Source: Pseudooceanicola onchidii (lineage in GTDB: Bacteria; Pseudomonadota; Alphaproteobacteria; Rhodobacterales; Rhodobacteraceae). Taken from it: a DNA stretch of 64,000 bases. Of this stretch, positions 8,666-18,228 are shown in pieces; position 1 is the stretch's first letter; every line of letters starts with the position of its first letter. The stretch spans positions 1,550,001 through 1,614,000 of the forward strand of contig NZ_SPUW01000001.1 in NCBI RefSeq assembly GCF_004959925.1. The letters run 5' to 3'. Below the pieces are notes generated by a model that saw nothing but the letters and a program-made list of their open reading frames with translations, had not been told where the DNA came from and made no database searches. The translations under genes and the position numbers were made by a program.

Positions 8666-9861
8666 ACCCAGTCCGCCAGCACCTCGGGCATCCACTTGGC
8701 CGATGTCCTGTCGGCCGCGTAATAGCACCGCCCGCAGCGTTTCAGCACATCTCGGTCGATCTCGAACCCCAGCCCAGGCGCCTGGGGCATTTTGAACCAT
8801 CCCTCGTCGTGCAGGAACGGCTGCGTGAAGATCTGGTCGCGCCCCTCGGGGGTCCAGCCCGGCTCGGCGATCGGATATTCGAAGAGCTCTTCTCCCGCGA
8901 ACCCGCTGGCCGCGAAGACATGGGCGTTGGCGATGAACCCGAACCCGTTCGACCAGCAATGCGGCGTGAACCGCACGCCGCGTTCGCGACACAGCTTGGC
9001 AACCTGCATCACCTGCCCCACGCCCCCGGCCCACATCACGTCGGGCTGATAGATGTTGTAGCAGCGCATGGTGACCATCCGCTCCAGCTCGGAATAGCCC
9101 ATCAGGTGCAGCTCGCTTCCCGCAACGGGCACGCGGGAATAGCTGGTCAGCTCGGCCATCTGGTCGTGCCATTCGCCGAACAGCGGCTCTTCCACCCAGG
9201 CAAGGCCGACGTCCGCCGCCGCGTCCACGAACCGCTTGGCCCGGTCAAGCGACCAGATCGGCGCATCCCCATCCTTGGTCAGCCGAAACGCCTGGTTCAC
9301 GTCGACTGAAATCCGCATCCGCCCCTGCATATAGGTCGCAATGTCCGAGATATGTTCGATATCAACGGCTTCGTCGAAATCATGCACCCGGATCTTCATC
9401 GTCCGAAAACCCTCGGCATGGCGTTTCTCGGCCTCTTCCCGCCGCGCGCCGGTGTCCTTGATCTCTCCGCCCGAGGCATAAAGTGGGATGCGATCGTCCG
9501 TCCCGCCCAGCAACTTGTAAAGCGGCAGCCCTGCCGCCTTGCCGCGAATGTCCCAGAAGGCCGGCTCAAGCCACCAGTTGAAACTGCCGCCCGCCGCCAT
9601 GATGCCGATGCGTTCGGTCAGCGTGGCCTGATCCGCGACATCCACCCCCAGAAACAGCGCCGACAGCTGGTCCCCCAGCCCCGCACGTTCCCGCCCCGAG
9701 GCGGGAAAGCCGCTCCACCCCTCGATGCCGTCATCGGTGACGAACCGCACGACACACATCGATACATGCGTCCGGATGAACCCCGGTATCCAGGACGGCG
9801 CATGCGGCGCGGCCAGGGGCGTCTTCACGAGGTACAACTCGACACGGTCCAGAACAGACAT
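8662..9861 (-). CDS. Mandelate racemase/muconate lactonizing enzyme family protein
   Basis: This 399-residue enolase-superfamily enzyme has a capping domain and a TIM barrel. Metal ligands are visible in RISVDVNQ and WVEEPLFGE with a third in PVAGSELH; the C-terminal His is in FTPHCWSNG. The strand-2 motif reads MKIRV, so the usual KxK general base has Arg in place of the second Lys. Such enzymes are often sugar-acid dehydratases; the substrate here cannot be assigned. The ATG at 9861 follows AAAGGACC. It converges on the HD gene and has no transporter or sugar-catabolic neighbours. Confidence 0.88.
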   Translation of the reverse strand: MSVLDRVELYLVKTPLAAPHAPSWIPGFIRTHVSMCVVRFVTDDGIEGWSGFPASGRERAGLGDQLSALFLGVDVADQATLTERIGIMAAGGSFNWWLEPAFWDIRGKAAGLPLYKLLGGTDDRIPLYASGGEIKDTGARREEAEKRHAEGFRTMKIRVHDFDEAVDIEHISDIATYMQGRMRISVDVNQAFRLTKDGDAPIWSLDRAKRFVDAAADVGLAWVEEPLFGEWHDQMAELTSYSRVPVAGSELHLMGYSELERMVTMRCYNIYQPDVMWAGGVGQVMQVAKLCRERGVRFTPHCWSNGFGFIANAHVFAASGFAGEELFEYPIAEPGWTPEGRDQIFTQPFLHDEGWFKMPQAPGLGFEIDRDVLKRCGRCYYAADRTSAKWMPEVLADWV

Positions 9862-9964
9862 GGGCGGTCCTTTCAGGGTTCGGGGACATTCCGTTACGCG
9901 GAAAGCTAGGCGGACAATGGACCGTCGCAGAGGGCCAATCCGCGCCCATCACCAGACCAATTCA

Positions 9965-10028
9965 GGTCCAGCTTCCTCTGGTCCCATATCCTGGGGGAGT
10001 CGCGGCACGCGACGGGGGCAAAGCCCCC
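9965..10028 (-). terminator. Tandem-hairpin 3' element downstream of mfd
   Basis: Read on the minus strand the element has a GGGGGC/GCCCCC hairpin with a 3-base loop (10014-10028), then a GTCGCG/CGCGAC hairpin with a 3-base loop (9999-10013), then CCCCCAGGATATGGG. It lies just past the mfd stop. The same two-hairpin plan recurs downstream of fabD (52419-52475). It probably ends or stabilises the mfd transcript, although there is no long T run. Confidence 0.5.
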
Positions 10029-10037
10029 ATCCCACCC

Positions 10038-13000
10038 TCAGCCCTTCGACTTGGCGCCGGCGTCCACGGCGTGCTTTGCCAGATCCTGGGCGATCGCGAA
10101 GGCACCCTTGATCTTGTCCGCGTTCGATTTCCAGTCCCGCCGCACGACGATCTTGTTGTCCTTCACCTTGGCCAGACCCTTCTGCGCCTTGATGAACTCG
10201 ACCAGCCCCTGCGGATTGGCAAACTTGTCGTTGTGGAACTGGATCGTCGCCCCCTTCGGCCCGCCGTCCAGCTTTGCGATCCCGGCGCGTTTGCACATCG
10301 CCTTGATGCGCACGACCAGCAGCAGCGTGTTGACCTCTTTCGGCAGCTTGCCGAAACGGTCGATCAGTTCGGCGGCAAAGCCTTCCAGTTCGACCTTGGT
10401 GGTCAGCGACGACAGGCGGCGATAGAGCCCCAGCCGCAGGTCGAGGTCGGGCACGTACTCCTCGGGGATCAGCACCGACACGCCCAGGTTGATCTGTGGC
10501 GCCCACTGGTCATCCATTTCGGACAATCCGTCCAGCTCGCCCGACTTGATCTTGGCGATCGCCTCTTCCAGCATCGACTGGTACAACTCGTAGCCCACGT
10601 CGCGCATGTTGCCCGACTGTTCTTCGCCCAGCAGGTTGCCCGCGCCTCGGATGTCCAGATCCTGGCTTGCCAGCGTGAACCCGGCGCCAAGCGTGTCGAG
10701 CGAGCCGAGAACCTTCAGCCGTTTCTCGGCTCCCGGCGTCAGGCGCACGCGGGGCTTGGTCGTCAGGTAGGCATAGGCGCGCGTCTTGGCGCGGCCCACA
10801 CGCCCCCGTATCTGATAGAGCTGCGCCAGCCCGAACATGTCGGCGCGGTGCACGATCATCGTGTTGGCGCGCGGGATATCCAGACCGGATTCGACGATCG
10901 TCGTGGCCAGCAGGACGTCGTACTTGCCGTCGTAGAAGGCGTTCATCCGCTTGTCGAGCTCACCGGCGGCCATCTGGCCATGCGCGGTGACGTAACTCAC
11001 CTCGGGCACTTCGTTTTTCAGGAACTCCTCGACCTCGGCCAGGTCGGTGATCCGGGGCACGACATAGAAGGACTGGCCGCCGCGATAGCGTTCGCGCAGC
11101 AGCGCCTCGCGCACGGTGACCGCATCGAATTCGGACACGTATGTCCGGATCGCCAGACGGTCGACCGGCGGCGTGCCGATGATCGACAGATCCCGCACCC
11201 CCGACAGCGAAAGCTGCAGCGTCCGGGGGATCGGCGTGGCGGTCAGGGTCAGCACGTGCACGTCGGATTTCAGCTGTTTGAGCCGTTCCTTGTGGTTCAC
11301 GCCGAACCGCTGTTCCTCGTCCACGATCAGCAGGCCGAGGTTCTTGAACCGGATCGACTTGGCCAGAAGCGCATGGGTGCCGACCACGATGTCGACCGTG
11401 CCCTTCGCCAGCCCCTCGCGCGTCTTCTCGGCGTCCTTGGCCGAGACAAAGCGCGACAGCGGCGACACCTGCAACGGGAAGCCCCGGAAGCGTTCGGCAA
11501 ACCCCTGAAAATGCTGACGCGCCAACAGGGTCGTCGGCGCGATCACCGCCACCTGCACGCCGGACATGGCGGCGACAAATGCGGCGCGCAGCGCCACCTC
11601 GGTCTTGCCGAACCCGACATCGCCGCAGATCAGACGGTCCATCGGATGCCCGGATTCCAGATCCTCGATCACGTCGGAAATCGCCGACAGCTGGTCGTCG
11701 GTTTCCTGGTAGGGAAAGCGCGCCTGGAAGGCATCCCAGGCGCCATCGGGCGGATCCATGATCGGGGCCTTGCGCAGCGCACGTTCCGCCGCAACGCGGA
11801 TCAGCCGGTCCGCCATCTCGCGAATGCGTTCCTTCAGGCGCGCCTTCTTGGCCTGCCAGGCGCCACCGCCCAGCTTGTCCAGAAGCCCTTCCTCGTGGCC
11901 GTACTTGGACAGCAGTTCGATGTTTTCGACCGGCAGGTAAAGCCTTGCGCCTTCCGCATATTCCAGCAGCAGGCATTCATGCGCGGCACCTGCGGCCGTG
12001 ATGACCTCAAGCCCGTGATAGCGCCCGATGCCATGATCGACATGGACCACCAGATCGCCGGGCGACAGCGACTGCGCCTCGGTCAGGAAGTTCTCGGCCC
12101 GGCGTTTCTTGCGCGCGCCACGGATCAGACGGTCGCCCAGCACGTCCTGTTCGGAAATCACCGTCAGCTTGCGGTCGCGCCACGGGCCTTCGAACCCGGC
12201 CTCAAGCGCCCAGACCGCCAGATGCAGGCCCGTCTTGCCGATGCCTTCAGCGTTGCGGATCGGCACGGCACCGACCAGCCCCTCGTCCTCGATCAGCCCG
12301 TCCAGACGTTCACGCGCGCCGTCAGAGTACGACGCGATGACCACAGGACCATCCGCCATCTTCGCCCGCACGTGATCGGCCAACGCCCCGAAAAGGCTGA
12401 CATTCTCAAGCTGCCGCTCGGGCGAGAAGCTGCGCCCGACGCGCCCGCCTGCATCCACCACCCCGGGGCCCGAGGCACGGGGCAACGGCGACATCTGCAC
12501 CACCCGCAACGGATCGACCGCCTTGTCCCAGGCGGCATCGTCCAGATACAGCAGGCCCGGCGGCACGGGTTTGTAGATCGAATCCATACGGTCGCGTTTT
12601 TCAAGCGCGATGCGCCGCGTGTCGTATTGATCCTTGACGCCGTCCCACCTGGACAGCCGCGCCGCGCTGACCTGATCGTCCAGCATGACCGAGGCCTGCG
12701 GCACGTAGTCGAACAGCGTTTCAAGCCGGTCATGGAAAAACGGCAGCCAGTGTTCGACACCCTGGTGCTTGCGACCCGCGCTGACGGCTTCGTACAGCGG
12801 ATCGTCGGTGCCCGCCGCGCCAAATTCGATCCGGTAGTTCTGGCGGAACCGGGTGATCGCGGCCTCGTCCAGGATCACCTCGCTCACCGGGGCAAGTTCG
12901 ATCACGTCAAGCTTTTCGGTCGTGCGCTGCGTGCCCGCATCGAACCGCCGCGCCGCATCCAGCACATCACCGAACATGTCCAGCCGCACCGGCCCGCCTT

Positions 13001-13508
13001 CGCCCGGCGGATAGATGTCGATGATACCGCCGCGCACCGCGTAATCGCCGGGTTCAGTCACCGAATGCGACTGCGAAAACCCCATGCGGACAAGGAAGGC
13101 GCGCAGCGCGGCCTCGTCGATCCGGTCGCCGACACGGGCGGTGAACGCGGCCTCGCGCAGCACCTCGCGCGCAGGCACGCGCTGCGTCGCGGCGTTGACG
13201 GTCGTCAGAAGCACGAAGCGTTCGGGCATCCCATGGACCAGCGCTGCCAGCGTCGCCATCCGCATGGCCGACACGTCTGCGTTGGGCGACACCCGGTCAT
13301 AGGCCAGGCAGTCCCAGGCCGGGAACTGCACCACCGGCATCGACGGATCGAAGAACCGCAGCGCATCCACCATCGAGGCCATGCGGCGATCATCCAGCGC
13401 CACGTGCACAACCGGACCGCCGCGCTTTTCCACCTCTTTCAGGATGAGAGAGGCATCGAACCCCTCGGGCGCGCCGCCGAGGGTGATCTTGTCGGACCCC
13501 GTCGCCAT
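10038..13508 (-). CDS. mfd: Transcription-repair coupling factor Mfd
   Basis: Mfd removes stalled RNA polymerase and recruits UvrA to the lesion. The 1156-residue product has the order expected: UvrB-like N-terminal region, RNA-polymerase-interacting domain (about 470-560), helicase with Walker A GDVGFGKTEVA and the DEEQ box in LLIVDEEQRFGV, motif III TLTATPIPRTL, the QIRGRVGRAKTRAYAY block, and the C-terminal TRCF domain. Length is normal. The start is three bases after the stop of the upstream membrane-protein gene, so the two form an operon. Confidence 0.98.
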   Translation of the reverse strand: MATGSDKITLGGAPEGFDASLILKEVEKRGGPVVHVALDDRRMASMVDALRFFDPSMPVVQFPAWDCLAYDRVSPNADVSAMRMATLAALVHGMPERFVLLTTVNAATQRVPAREVLREAAFTARVGDRIDEAALRAFLVRMGFSQSHSVTEPGDYAVRGGIIDIYPPGEGGPVRLDMFGDVLDAARRFDAGTQRTTEKLDVIELAPVSEVILDEAAITRFRQNYRIEFGAAGTDDPLYEAVSAGRKHQGVEHWLPFFHDRLETLFDYVPQASVMLDDQVSAARLSRWDGVKDQYDTRRIALEKRDRMDSIYKPVPPGLLYLDDAAWDKAVDPLRVVQMSPLPRASGPGVVDAGGRVGRSFSPERQLENVSLFGALADHVRAKMADGPVVIASYSDGARERLDGLIEDEGLVGAVPIRNAEGIGKTGLHLAVWALEAGFEGPWRDRKLTVISEQDVLGDRLIRGARKKRRAENFLTEAQSLSPGDLVVHVDHGIGRYHGLEVITAAGAAHECLLLEYAEGARLYLPVENIELLSKYGHEEGLLDKLGGGAWQAKKARLKERIREMADRLIRVAAERALRKAPIMDPPDGAWDAFQARFPYQETDDQLSAISDVIEDLESGHPMDRLICGDVGFGKTEVALRAAFVAAMSGVQVAVIAPTTLLARQHFQGFAERFRGFPLQVSPLSRFVSAKDAEKTREGLAKGTVDIVVGTHALLAKSIRFKNLGLLIVDEEQRFGVNHKERLKQLKSDVHVLTLTATPIPRTLQLSLSGVRDLSIIGTPPVDRLAIRTYVSEFDAVTVREALLRERYRGGQSFYVVPRITDLAEVEEFLKNEVPEVSYVTAHGQMAAGELDKRMNAFYDGKYDVLLATTIVESGLDIPRANTMIVHRADMFGLAQLYQIRGRVGRAKTRAYAYLTTKPRVRLTPGAEKRLKVLGSLDTLGAGFTLASQDLDIRGAGNLLGEEQSGNMRDVGYELYQSMLEEAIAKIKSGELDGLSEMDDQWAPQINLGVSVLIPEEYVPDLDLRLGLYRRLSSLTTKVELEGFAAELIDRFGKLPKEVNTLLLVVRIKAMCKRAGIAKLDGGPKGATIQFHNDKFANPQGLVEFIKAQKGLAKVKDNKIVVRRDWKSNADKIKGAFAIAQDLAKHAVDAGAKSKG

Positions 13509-13511
13509 GGT

Positions 13512-14039
13512 TCAGCCCCCCAGAGCGCCGAAGGAAAAGTTCTGGAACATGCCCCACATCGTCGTGATGAAGATCGAGGCCATACCGATCAGCTGCACCG
13601 TCATCCGGTGGATCTGCAGCCGCCGATACAACTCGGCCCCCTCGGGGCGCTCGGCGGCCAGGATCCGGGCAGACCGGATGGTGATCAGCCCGACGATCGT
13701 CATGGGCATGCCAAGAAGGAACAGCGCCTGGGCGAATTCGATCCGATAGCCGAAGCCCAGAACCGCCAGCGTCGTCAGCGAAAAGCAGACCAGCACGATC
13801 AGCACCAGCCCCGACACCTCGGCCACGTGCAGGATCCGGTCGACATAGACCCGCACCAGAACGGCCACGTCGTCTTCGAACTTGCCGCCCTTGCGCTTGG
13901 CACGGGTGATCATGTCCCAGGGCACGCCAAGCACCCAGTGCGACGCGGTGGACCACATCACGGCCAGCGAAATCCAGAACCAGAGGTTCGAGAAGCTGCG
14001 CATGTCGATGACTTCGAAGATCGTCTGTGTCAGGTCCAA
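13512..14039 (-). CDS. Conserved membrane protein upstream of mfd
   Basis: The protein has about four membrane segments (WFWISLAVMWSTASHWVLG, a pair in the middle, and one near the C-terminus) separated by a basic loop (ITRAKRKGGKFEDD). I recall homologues in Rhodobacteraceae being labelled 'component of SufBCD complex', but nothing in the sequence supports that role. I favour a TTG start at 14039, giving LDLTQTIFEVIDMRS at the N-terminus after AAAGGG; an ATG at 14003 and a longer frame reaching 14135 are alternatives. It ends three bases before mfd. Confidence 0.75.
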   Translation of the reverse strand: MDLTQTIFEVIDMRSFSNLWFWISLAVMWSTASHWVLGVPWDMITRAKRKGGKFEDDVAVLVRVYVDRILHVAEVSGLVLIVLVCFSLTTLAVLGFGYRIEFAQALFLLGMPMTIVGLITIRSARILAAERPEGAELYRRLQIHRMTVQLIGMASIFITTMWGMFQNFSFGALGG

Positions 14040-14176
14040 ACCGCTGCCCTTTTGTCCGCCATCTGGCCCGGGGCGCTTGACCCCGGTCGACACGCCGGGA
14101 TTGGCCCACTTGTGGTACAGGCCATTCCATGCCACCCAATGCCCGCAGGATCAAGCAGATCACGATAGGACGCGCC

Positions 14177-15175
14177 ATGACAGCCCTCGCCGCCCCCTTC
14201 CCCGCCGCCCGTTTCCGCCGCGCGCGCAAATCGCCCGCAATCCGGGCGCTGATGCAGGAAAACGAAGTGTCGGTGAACGATCTGATCTGGCCGGTCTTCC
14301 TGACCGAGGGTGAGAATATCCGCGAACCGATCCCGTCGATGCCGGGCGTCGTGCGCCATTCGATCGACCAGGTGGTCGAGGCCGCGAAAGAAGCCGCCGA
14401 TCTGGGCATCCCCTGCATCTGCCTCTTTCCCTACACGCCCATGGAGAAGCGCACCAAGGACTGCGCCGAGGCCTGGAACCCCGAAAACCTGACCAACCGC
14501 GCCATCCGCGCGATCAAGGCCGTGCGGCCCGACCTGGCGATCATGACCGACGTCGCGCTGGACCCCTACAACATCGACGGGCACGACGGGTTTGTCGTGG
14601 ACGGAGAGATCCTGAACGACGAAACCGTCGAGGCACTGGTGAAACAGACGCTGAGCCAAGCCGAGGCCGGGGCGGACATCATCGGACCGTCGGACATGAT
14701 GGACGGCCGCATCGCCGCGATGCGTACCGCGCTTGAGGCGGGGGGCCACACCAACGTCATGATCCTCAGCTATGCTGCGAAGTATGCCAGCGCCTTCTAC
14801 GGTCCCTTCCGCGATGCGGTCGGCGCGACCGGTGCGCTGAAAGGCGACAAGAAGACCTACCAGATGAACGCGGGCAATTCGGACGAGGCGCTGCGCCTTG
14901 TCACCCGCGACATCACCGAAGGTGCCGACTGGGTGATGGTGAAGCCCGGGATGCCTTACCTCGACATCTGCACCCGGGTGAAACGAGAGCTGCAGGTGCC
15001 GACCTTCGCCTACCAGGTGTCGGGCGAATACGCGATGATCACCGGCGCGGCGCAGAACGGCTGGATCGACGGCGACCGCGCGATGGCGGAAAGCCTGCTG
15101 TGCTTCAAACGCGCGGGCTGCGACGGCATCCTGACCTATTTCGCCCCGGCCATGGCCCGCGCCCTGGGGCACTGA
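14177..15175 (+). CDS. hemB: Delta-aminolevulinic acid dehydratase (porphobilinogen synthase)
   Basis: HemB joins two 5-aminolevulinate molecules into porphobilinogen in tetrapyrrole synthesis. The two Schiff-base lysines are visible in YAAKYASAFYGPFRDA and VMVKPGMPYLDI. The segment that carries three zinc-binding cysteines in other HemB proteins reads DVALDPYNIDGHDG with no Cys, so this is the zinc-independent type known from Rhodobacter capsulatus. I chose the ATG at 14177 (332 residues) because AGGACG precedes it; an upstream in-frame ATG at 14129 adds non-homologous residues. It is divergent from the mfd operon. Confidence 0.97.
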   Translation: MTALAAPFPAARFRRARKSPAIRALMQENEVSVNDLIWPVFLTEGENIREPIPSMPGVVRHSIDQVVEAAKEAADLGIPCICLFPYTPMEKRTKDCAEAWNPENLTNRAIRAIKAVRPDLAIMTDVALDPYNIDGHDGFVVDGEILNDETVEALVKQTLSQAEAGADIIGPSDMMDGRIAAMRTALEAGGHTNVMILSYAAKYASAFYGPFRDAVGATGALKGDKKTYQMNAGNSDEALRLVTRDITEGADWVMVKPGMPYLDICTRVKRELQVPTFAYQVSGEYAMITGAAQNGWIDGDRAMAESLLCFKRAGCDGILTYFAPAMARALGH

Positions 15176-15176
15176 C

Positions 15177-15830
15177 GTGTCGGGATTTCTGTCGCGCCTG
15201 TTTCGGCGTGGCCTGGGAACCCCGGCGACGGATCTCCCCGAGCTACCGGGGAATGTCACGGAAGACGAATTCTACGACATGACCTTCGCCATCACGGCGC
15301 AGTCGGTCACAAACGGGCTATTGCATCTGTCGTGCCGCGCGCAGGCCAACGGGCTTGCGGTCGGTTTCGACATGACCCTGCCGCAGCAGATCGACGGCGG
15401 GCTGAGCTTTAACGCAGACGGCACGCCGACCATGGCAAAGGCTCGCCTGTCCGCGCCGGTGACCTTTCTGCCTGCGGGCCCGGCCACCACGGCGCTCACG
15501 GCGACACTGTCGGCCCGCACCGGACACATCGCGCAGGATCTGTCGATCTACTACGATGCCCCGGCGACCCTGCCCGAGCAGTTGGAGGTCCATGCCCTCC
15601 ACCTTGAAGAAGGCCCCGTGGACCTGATGCAGCAAAGCACCCGGATCAAGCTGTTCTTCGAACTCGGTCCCGCCCCCGAAGGTGAAGGGGAAGAAGACCC
15701 CGAGATCGAACAGCTGTATGCAGAGCTGTTCCTGATACCCGACCTTCCAAGAGGTCGGCTGGCCCTGCACGACAAGGACTATGCCTACCGGCCCGTTCTG
15801 ATCGACATATTCACCGCCGCTTGGGGCTGA
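15177..15830 (+). CDS. Hypothetical protein downstream of hemB
   Basis: This 217-residue protein starts at a GTG one base after the hemB stop. It lacks a signal peptide and membrane segment, is rich in beta-type sequence in the middle, and has an acidic stretch (EGEGEEDPEIEQ) near residue 165. I do not recognise a family. The tight spacing suggests co-translation with hemB, but a heme-related role is only inference. Confidence 0.7.
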   Translation: MSGFLSRLFRRGLGTPATDLPELPGNVTEDEFYDMTFAITAQSVTNGLLHLSCRAQANGLAVGFDMTLPQQIDGGLSFNADGTPTMAKARLSAPVTFLPAGPATTALTATLSARTGHIAQDLSIYYDAPATLPEQLEVHALHLEEGPVDLMQQSTRIKLFFELGPAPEGEGEEDPEIEQLYAELFLIPDLPRGRLALHDKDYAYRPVLIDIFTAAWG

Positions 15831-15962
15831 GGCGGGCGGCAGCACGCCAATCGCCATGGGTGATAGTGACAATACCCGCAGCACGCGCTAGACTTCGCGC
15901 AGATCCGGAGAACCGGACAGATCGAGCAACGGCGCGACCGCGCCCCCAGACAGGCAGAAGCT

Positions 15963-16523
15963 ATGTTGAAACTCACCCGTCGCGCCGTGGCGCTGACAGC
16001 CCTCGCGTCCCTTGGCCTGACCGCCGCCTGTGGCAATGGCATCGGCAACATGAACGGCCAGAAGATCGATGCCCGCGCCGATGCGACGCTTGGCCATCTC
16101 TTTGATCGTTATCCCGAATCCCGCGAAGTTGCCGCGAAATCCGTCGCAACCCTGATCATGCCCGTGATCACCGAGGCCGGCTTTGGCTTTGGCGGATCCT
16201 ATGGCCAGGGTGCGCTGCGGATCGATGGCGTCACGGTCGATTACTATTCCGCCGCCTCGGCCAACCTGGGCCTGCAGATCGGCGCGCAGCAGTACGCGCA
16301 CGTGCTGTTCTTCATGACGCAGGACGCGCTTGAACGATTCCGCCGAACCGATGGCTGGGCCATGGGCGCCGATGTGGAATACGCCTTCTCGAACGACGGC
16401 GCGAACATCCGCACCGACTCCTATTCCGGCCTGTCGCCGATCGTCGCCTATGTCTTCGCCCAGGCGGGTGCGCGTCTTGGCGCCACTCTCGAAGGCGTCA
16501 AGTACAGCCGCATCATCCCCTGA
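15963..16523 (+). CDS. SYLF (Ysc84-like) domain lipoprotein
   Basis: The 186-residue product has a lipoprotein signal peptide with the lipobox LTAAC, so it should be lipid-anchored after Cys 22. The rest matches the SYLF/Ysc84 fold: repeated glycine-rich GFGFGGSYGQGAL and the sequence ANLGLQIGAQQYAHVLFFMT. SYLF domains bind phosphoinositides in eukaryotes; the bacterial role is unknown. It stands alone, followed by a perfect GC-rich hairpin. Confidence 0.85.
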   Translation: MLKLTRRAVALTALASLGLTAACGNGIGNMNGQKIDARADATLGHLFDRYPESREVAAKSVATLIMPVITEAGFGFGGSYGQGALRIDGVTVDYYSAASANLGLQIGAQQYAHVLFFMTQDALERFRRTDGWAMGADVEYAFSNDGANIRTDSYSGLSPIVAYVFAQAGARLGATLEGVKYSRIIP

Positions 16524-16545
16524 TCCGCATTCAGGAACGATCCTG

Positions 16546-16566
16546 CGGGGGCCACGTGCCCCCGCC
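16546..16566 (+). terminator. GC hairpin downstream of the SYLF lipoprotein gene
   Basis: Perfect 8-base arms GCGGGGGC and GCCCCCGC flank a CACGT loop, 22 bases after the stop codon. Only a weak T run (GGATTTTCC) follows, so it may act as a terminator or as a 3' stabilising hairpin. Confidence 0.5.
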
Positions 16567-16656
16567 TGCACACCCGGATTTTCCCCTGCAACTTCAGGGG
16601 TGGACCTTCCCGGCAACTGACGAAACACTCCGCCCGACATGAATGGGAGGAACACG

Positions 16657-18228
16657 ATGTCCAGTCAGGCGGGAAAACCCGGAGAAACCGGCGCGGATGC
16701 GCTTTGCGACACGCTTCTGGCAAATGGCGTCGACGTCTGCTTTGCCAATCCGGGCACGTCCGAGATGCACTTTGTCGCCGCGCTGGACCGCAAGCAGCAG
16801 ATGCGCTGCGTCCTGGGGCTGTTCGAAGGTGTCGTGACCGGGGCCGCCGATGGCTATGCGCGCATGGCCGAAAAGCCCGCGGCGACCCTGCTGCACACCG
16901 GCCCCGGCCTGGCGAACGCCCTGGCCAACATGCACAATGCCCGCCGCGCCAACACGCCAATGGTCAACGTCGTCGGCGATCACGCAAGCTATCACCTGCC
17001 CTATGACGCGCCGCTGACCTCGGATATCGAAAGCCTGGCCCGGCCGATGTCTGGCCACGTCCGCCGCATCGGCTCGGCCGCGGACGTCAGCGCGGCGACG
17101 GCCGAATCCATCGCCGCCGCATCCCGTGCGCCGGGACTTGTGTCCACCCTGATCCTGCCCGCCGATCACGCATGGGAAGCCGCACCGCAGGTCCCGCCCG
17201 TCAAGGCGGACCTGCGCGCCCCCACGGCAGCGGATCCGACAAGGATAACTGCAGCCGCCAAGGCCCTGAAGAACGGCAAGAAAACGGTCGTTCTGATTTC
17301 GGGCACAGGGCTCCGCGCCCAGGCTTTGGAAAGCGCCCAGGCCATCGCCGATACCACCGGCGCCACGATCATGGCCCAACAGTCCAACGGCCGGATCGAA
17401 CGCGGGGCGGGCCGGGTCCAGATCAACCGGGTTCCCTATCCGGTCGACCAGGCGATCGAGGCCTTGAAGGGCTTTGAACAGATCATTCTGGTTGGCGCAA
17501 AGTTCCCCGTGGTCTTCTTCGGCTATCCCGGCAAACCTTCGTCGCCCGTGCCCGCCGATTGCGTATCACTGACCCTGGCCGATCCGTCGGACGACCTGCC
17601 CGCCGCGCTTGAGGTCCTGGCCGGAGAACTGGGTGCCTCGGCCCCCAAGATCACCGCGGCCCCCGCCATCCCCGACCTCATGTCGGGCGCGCTGAGCCCC
17701 GAAAGCATTGCCGTCACTCTTGGTCACGGGCTGCCCGAGAACGCGATCATCTGCGATGAATCGGTCACCTCCGGGCGGGATTTCTTCCGCTTCACCTTTG
17801 ACGCCGCGCCCCATGACTGGCTGCAGGTCACCGGTGGCGCCATCGGCGGGGGCATGCCGCTCGCGGTTGGTGCCGCGCTGGCCTGTCCGGATCGGAAAGT
17901 CGTGAACCTTCAGGCAGATGGCAGCGCGATGTACACCAATCAGGCGCTCTGGACGATGGCGCGTGAAAACCTGGATGTCTGCGTGGTGATCTTCTCGAAC
18001 CGGAAGTACCAGATCCTTCTGGGCGAGCTGAAGGGCGTCGGCGCAGGCGAGCCGGGCAAGAACGCCAGCCGCATGCTGAACCTCGACGAGCCCGCGCTGG
18101 ATTGGGTCAAGATCGCCGAGGGCATGGGCGTCGAAGCCGCGCGCGCCGACACCGCAGAAGGGTTCACGCAGCTTTTCGACCGGGCGACGAAAACCAAGGG
18201 CCCCTTCCTGATCGAGGCGCTGATCTGA
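16657..18228 (+). CDS. Thiamine-diphosphate enzyme, acetolactate synthase large-subunit-like
   Basis: The 523-residue protein has the three-domain layout of pyruvate-decarboxylase-family enzymes. The catalytic Glu is in FEGVVTGAADGYARM in the PYR domain, and the ThDP/Mg motif is ADGSAMYTNQALWTM with Asn in IFSNRKYQIL in the PP domain. No regulatory small subunit gene adjoins it, so true acetolactate synthase is unlikely; related proteins include benzoylformate decarboxylase types. The ATG at 16657 has GGGAGG at good spacing; an in-frame ATG at 16639 is six codons upstream. Confidence 0.88.
   Translation: MSSQAGKPGETGADALCDTLLANGVDVCFANPGTSEMHFVAALDRKQQMRCVLGLFEGVVTGAADGYARMAEKPAATLLHTGPGLANALANMHNARRANTPMVNVVGDHASYHLPYDAPLTSDIESLARPMSGHVRRIGSAADVSAATAESIAAASRAPGLVSTLILPADHAWEAAPQVPPVKADLRAPTAADPTRITAAAKALKNGKKTVVLISGTGLRAQALESAQAIADTTGATIMAQQSNGRIERGAGRVQINRVPYPVDQAIEALKGFEQIILVGAKFPVVFFGYPGKPSSPVPADCVSLTLADPSDDLPAALEVLAGELGASAPKITAAPAIPDLMSGALSPESIAVTLGHGLPENAIICDESVTSGRDFFRFTFDAAPHDWLQVTGGAIGGGMPLAVGAALACPDRKVVNLQADGSAMYTNQALWTMARENLDVCVVIFSNRKYQILLGELKGVGAGEPGKNASRMLNLDEPALDWVKIAEGMGVEAARADTAEGFTQLFDRATKTKGPFLIEALI

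Noticed and set aside
10071-14168. A very long open frame on the plus strand opposite mfd
   Set aside because: It mirrors the codon pattern of mfd on the other strand, is rich in His, Arg and Gln, has no recognisable domain, and lies over a clearly real gene. Long antisense frames are expected in GC-rich DNA.
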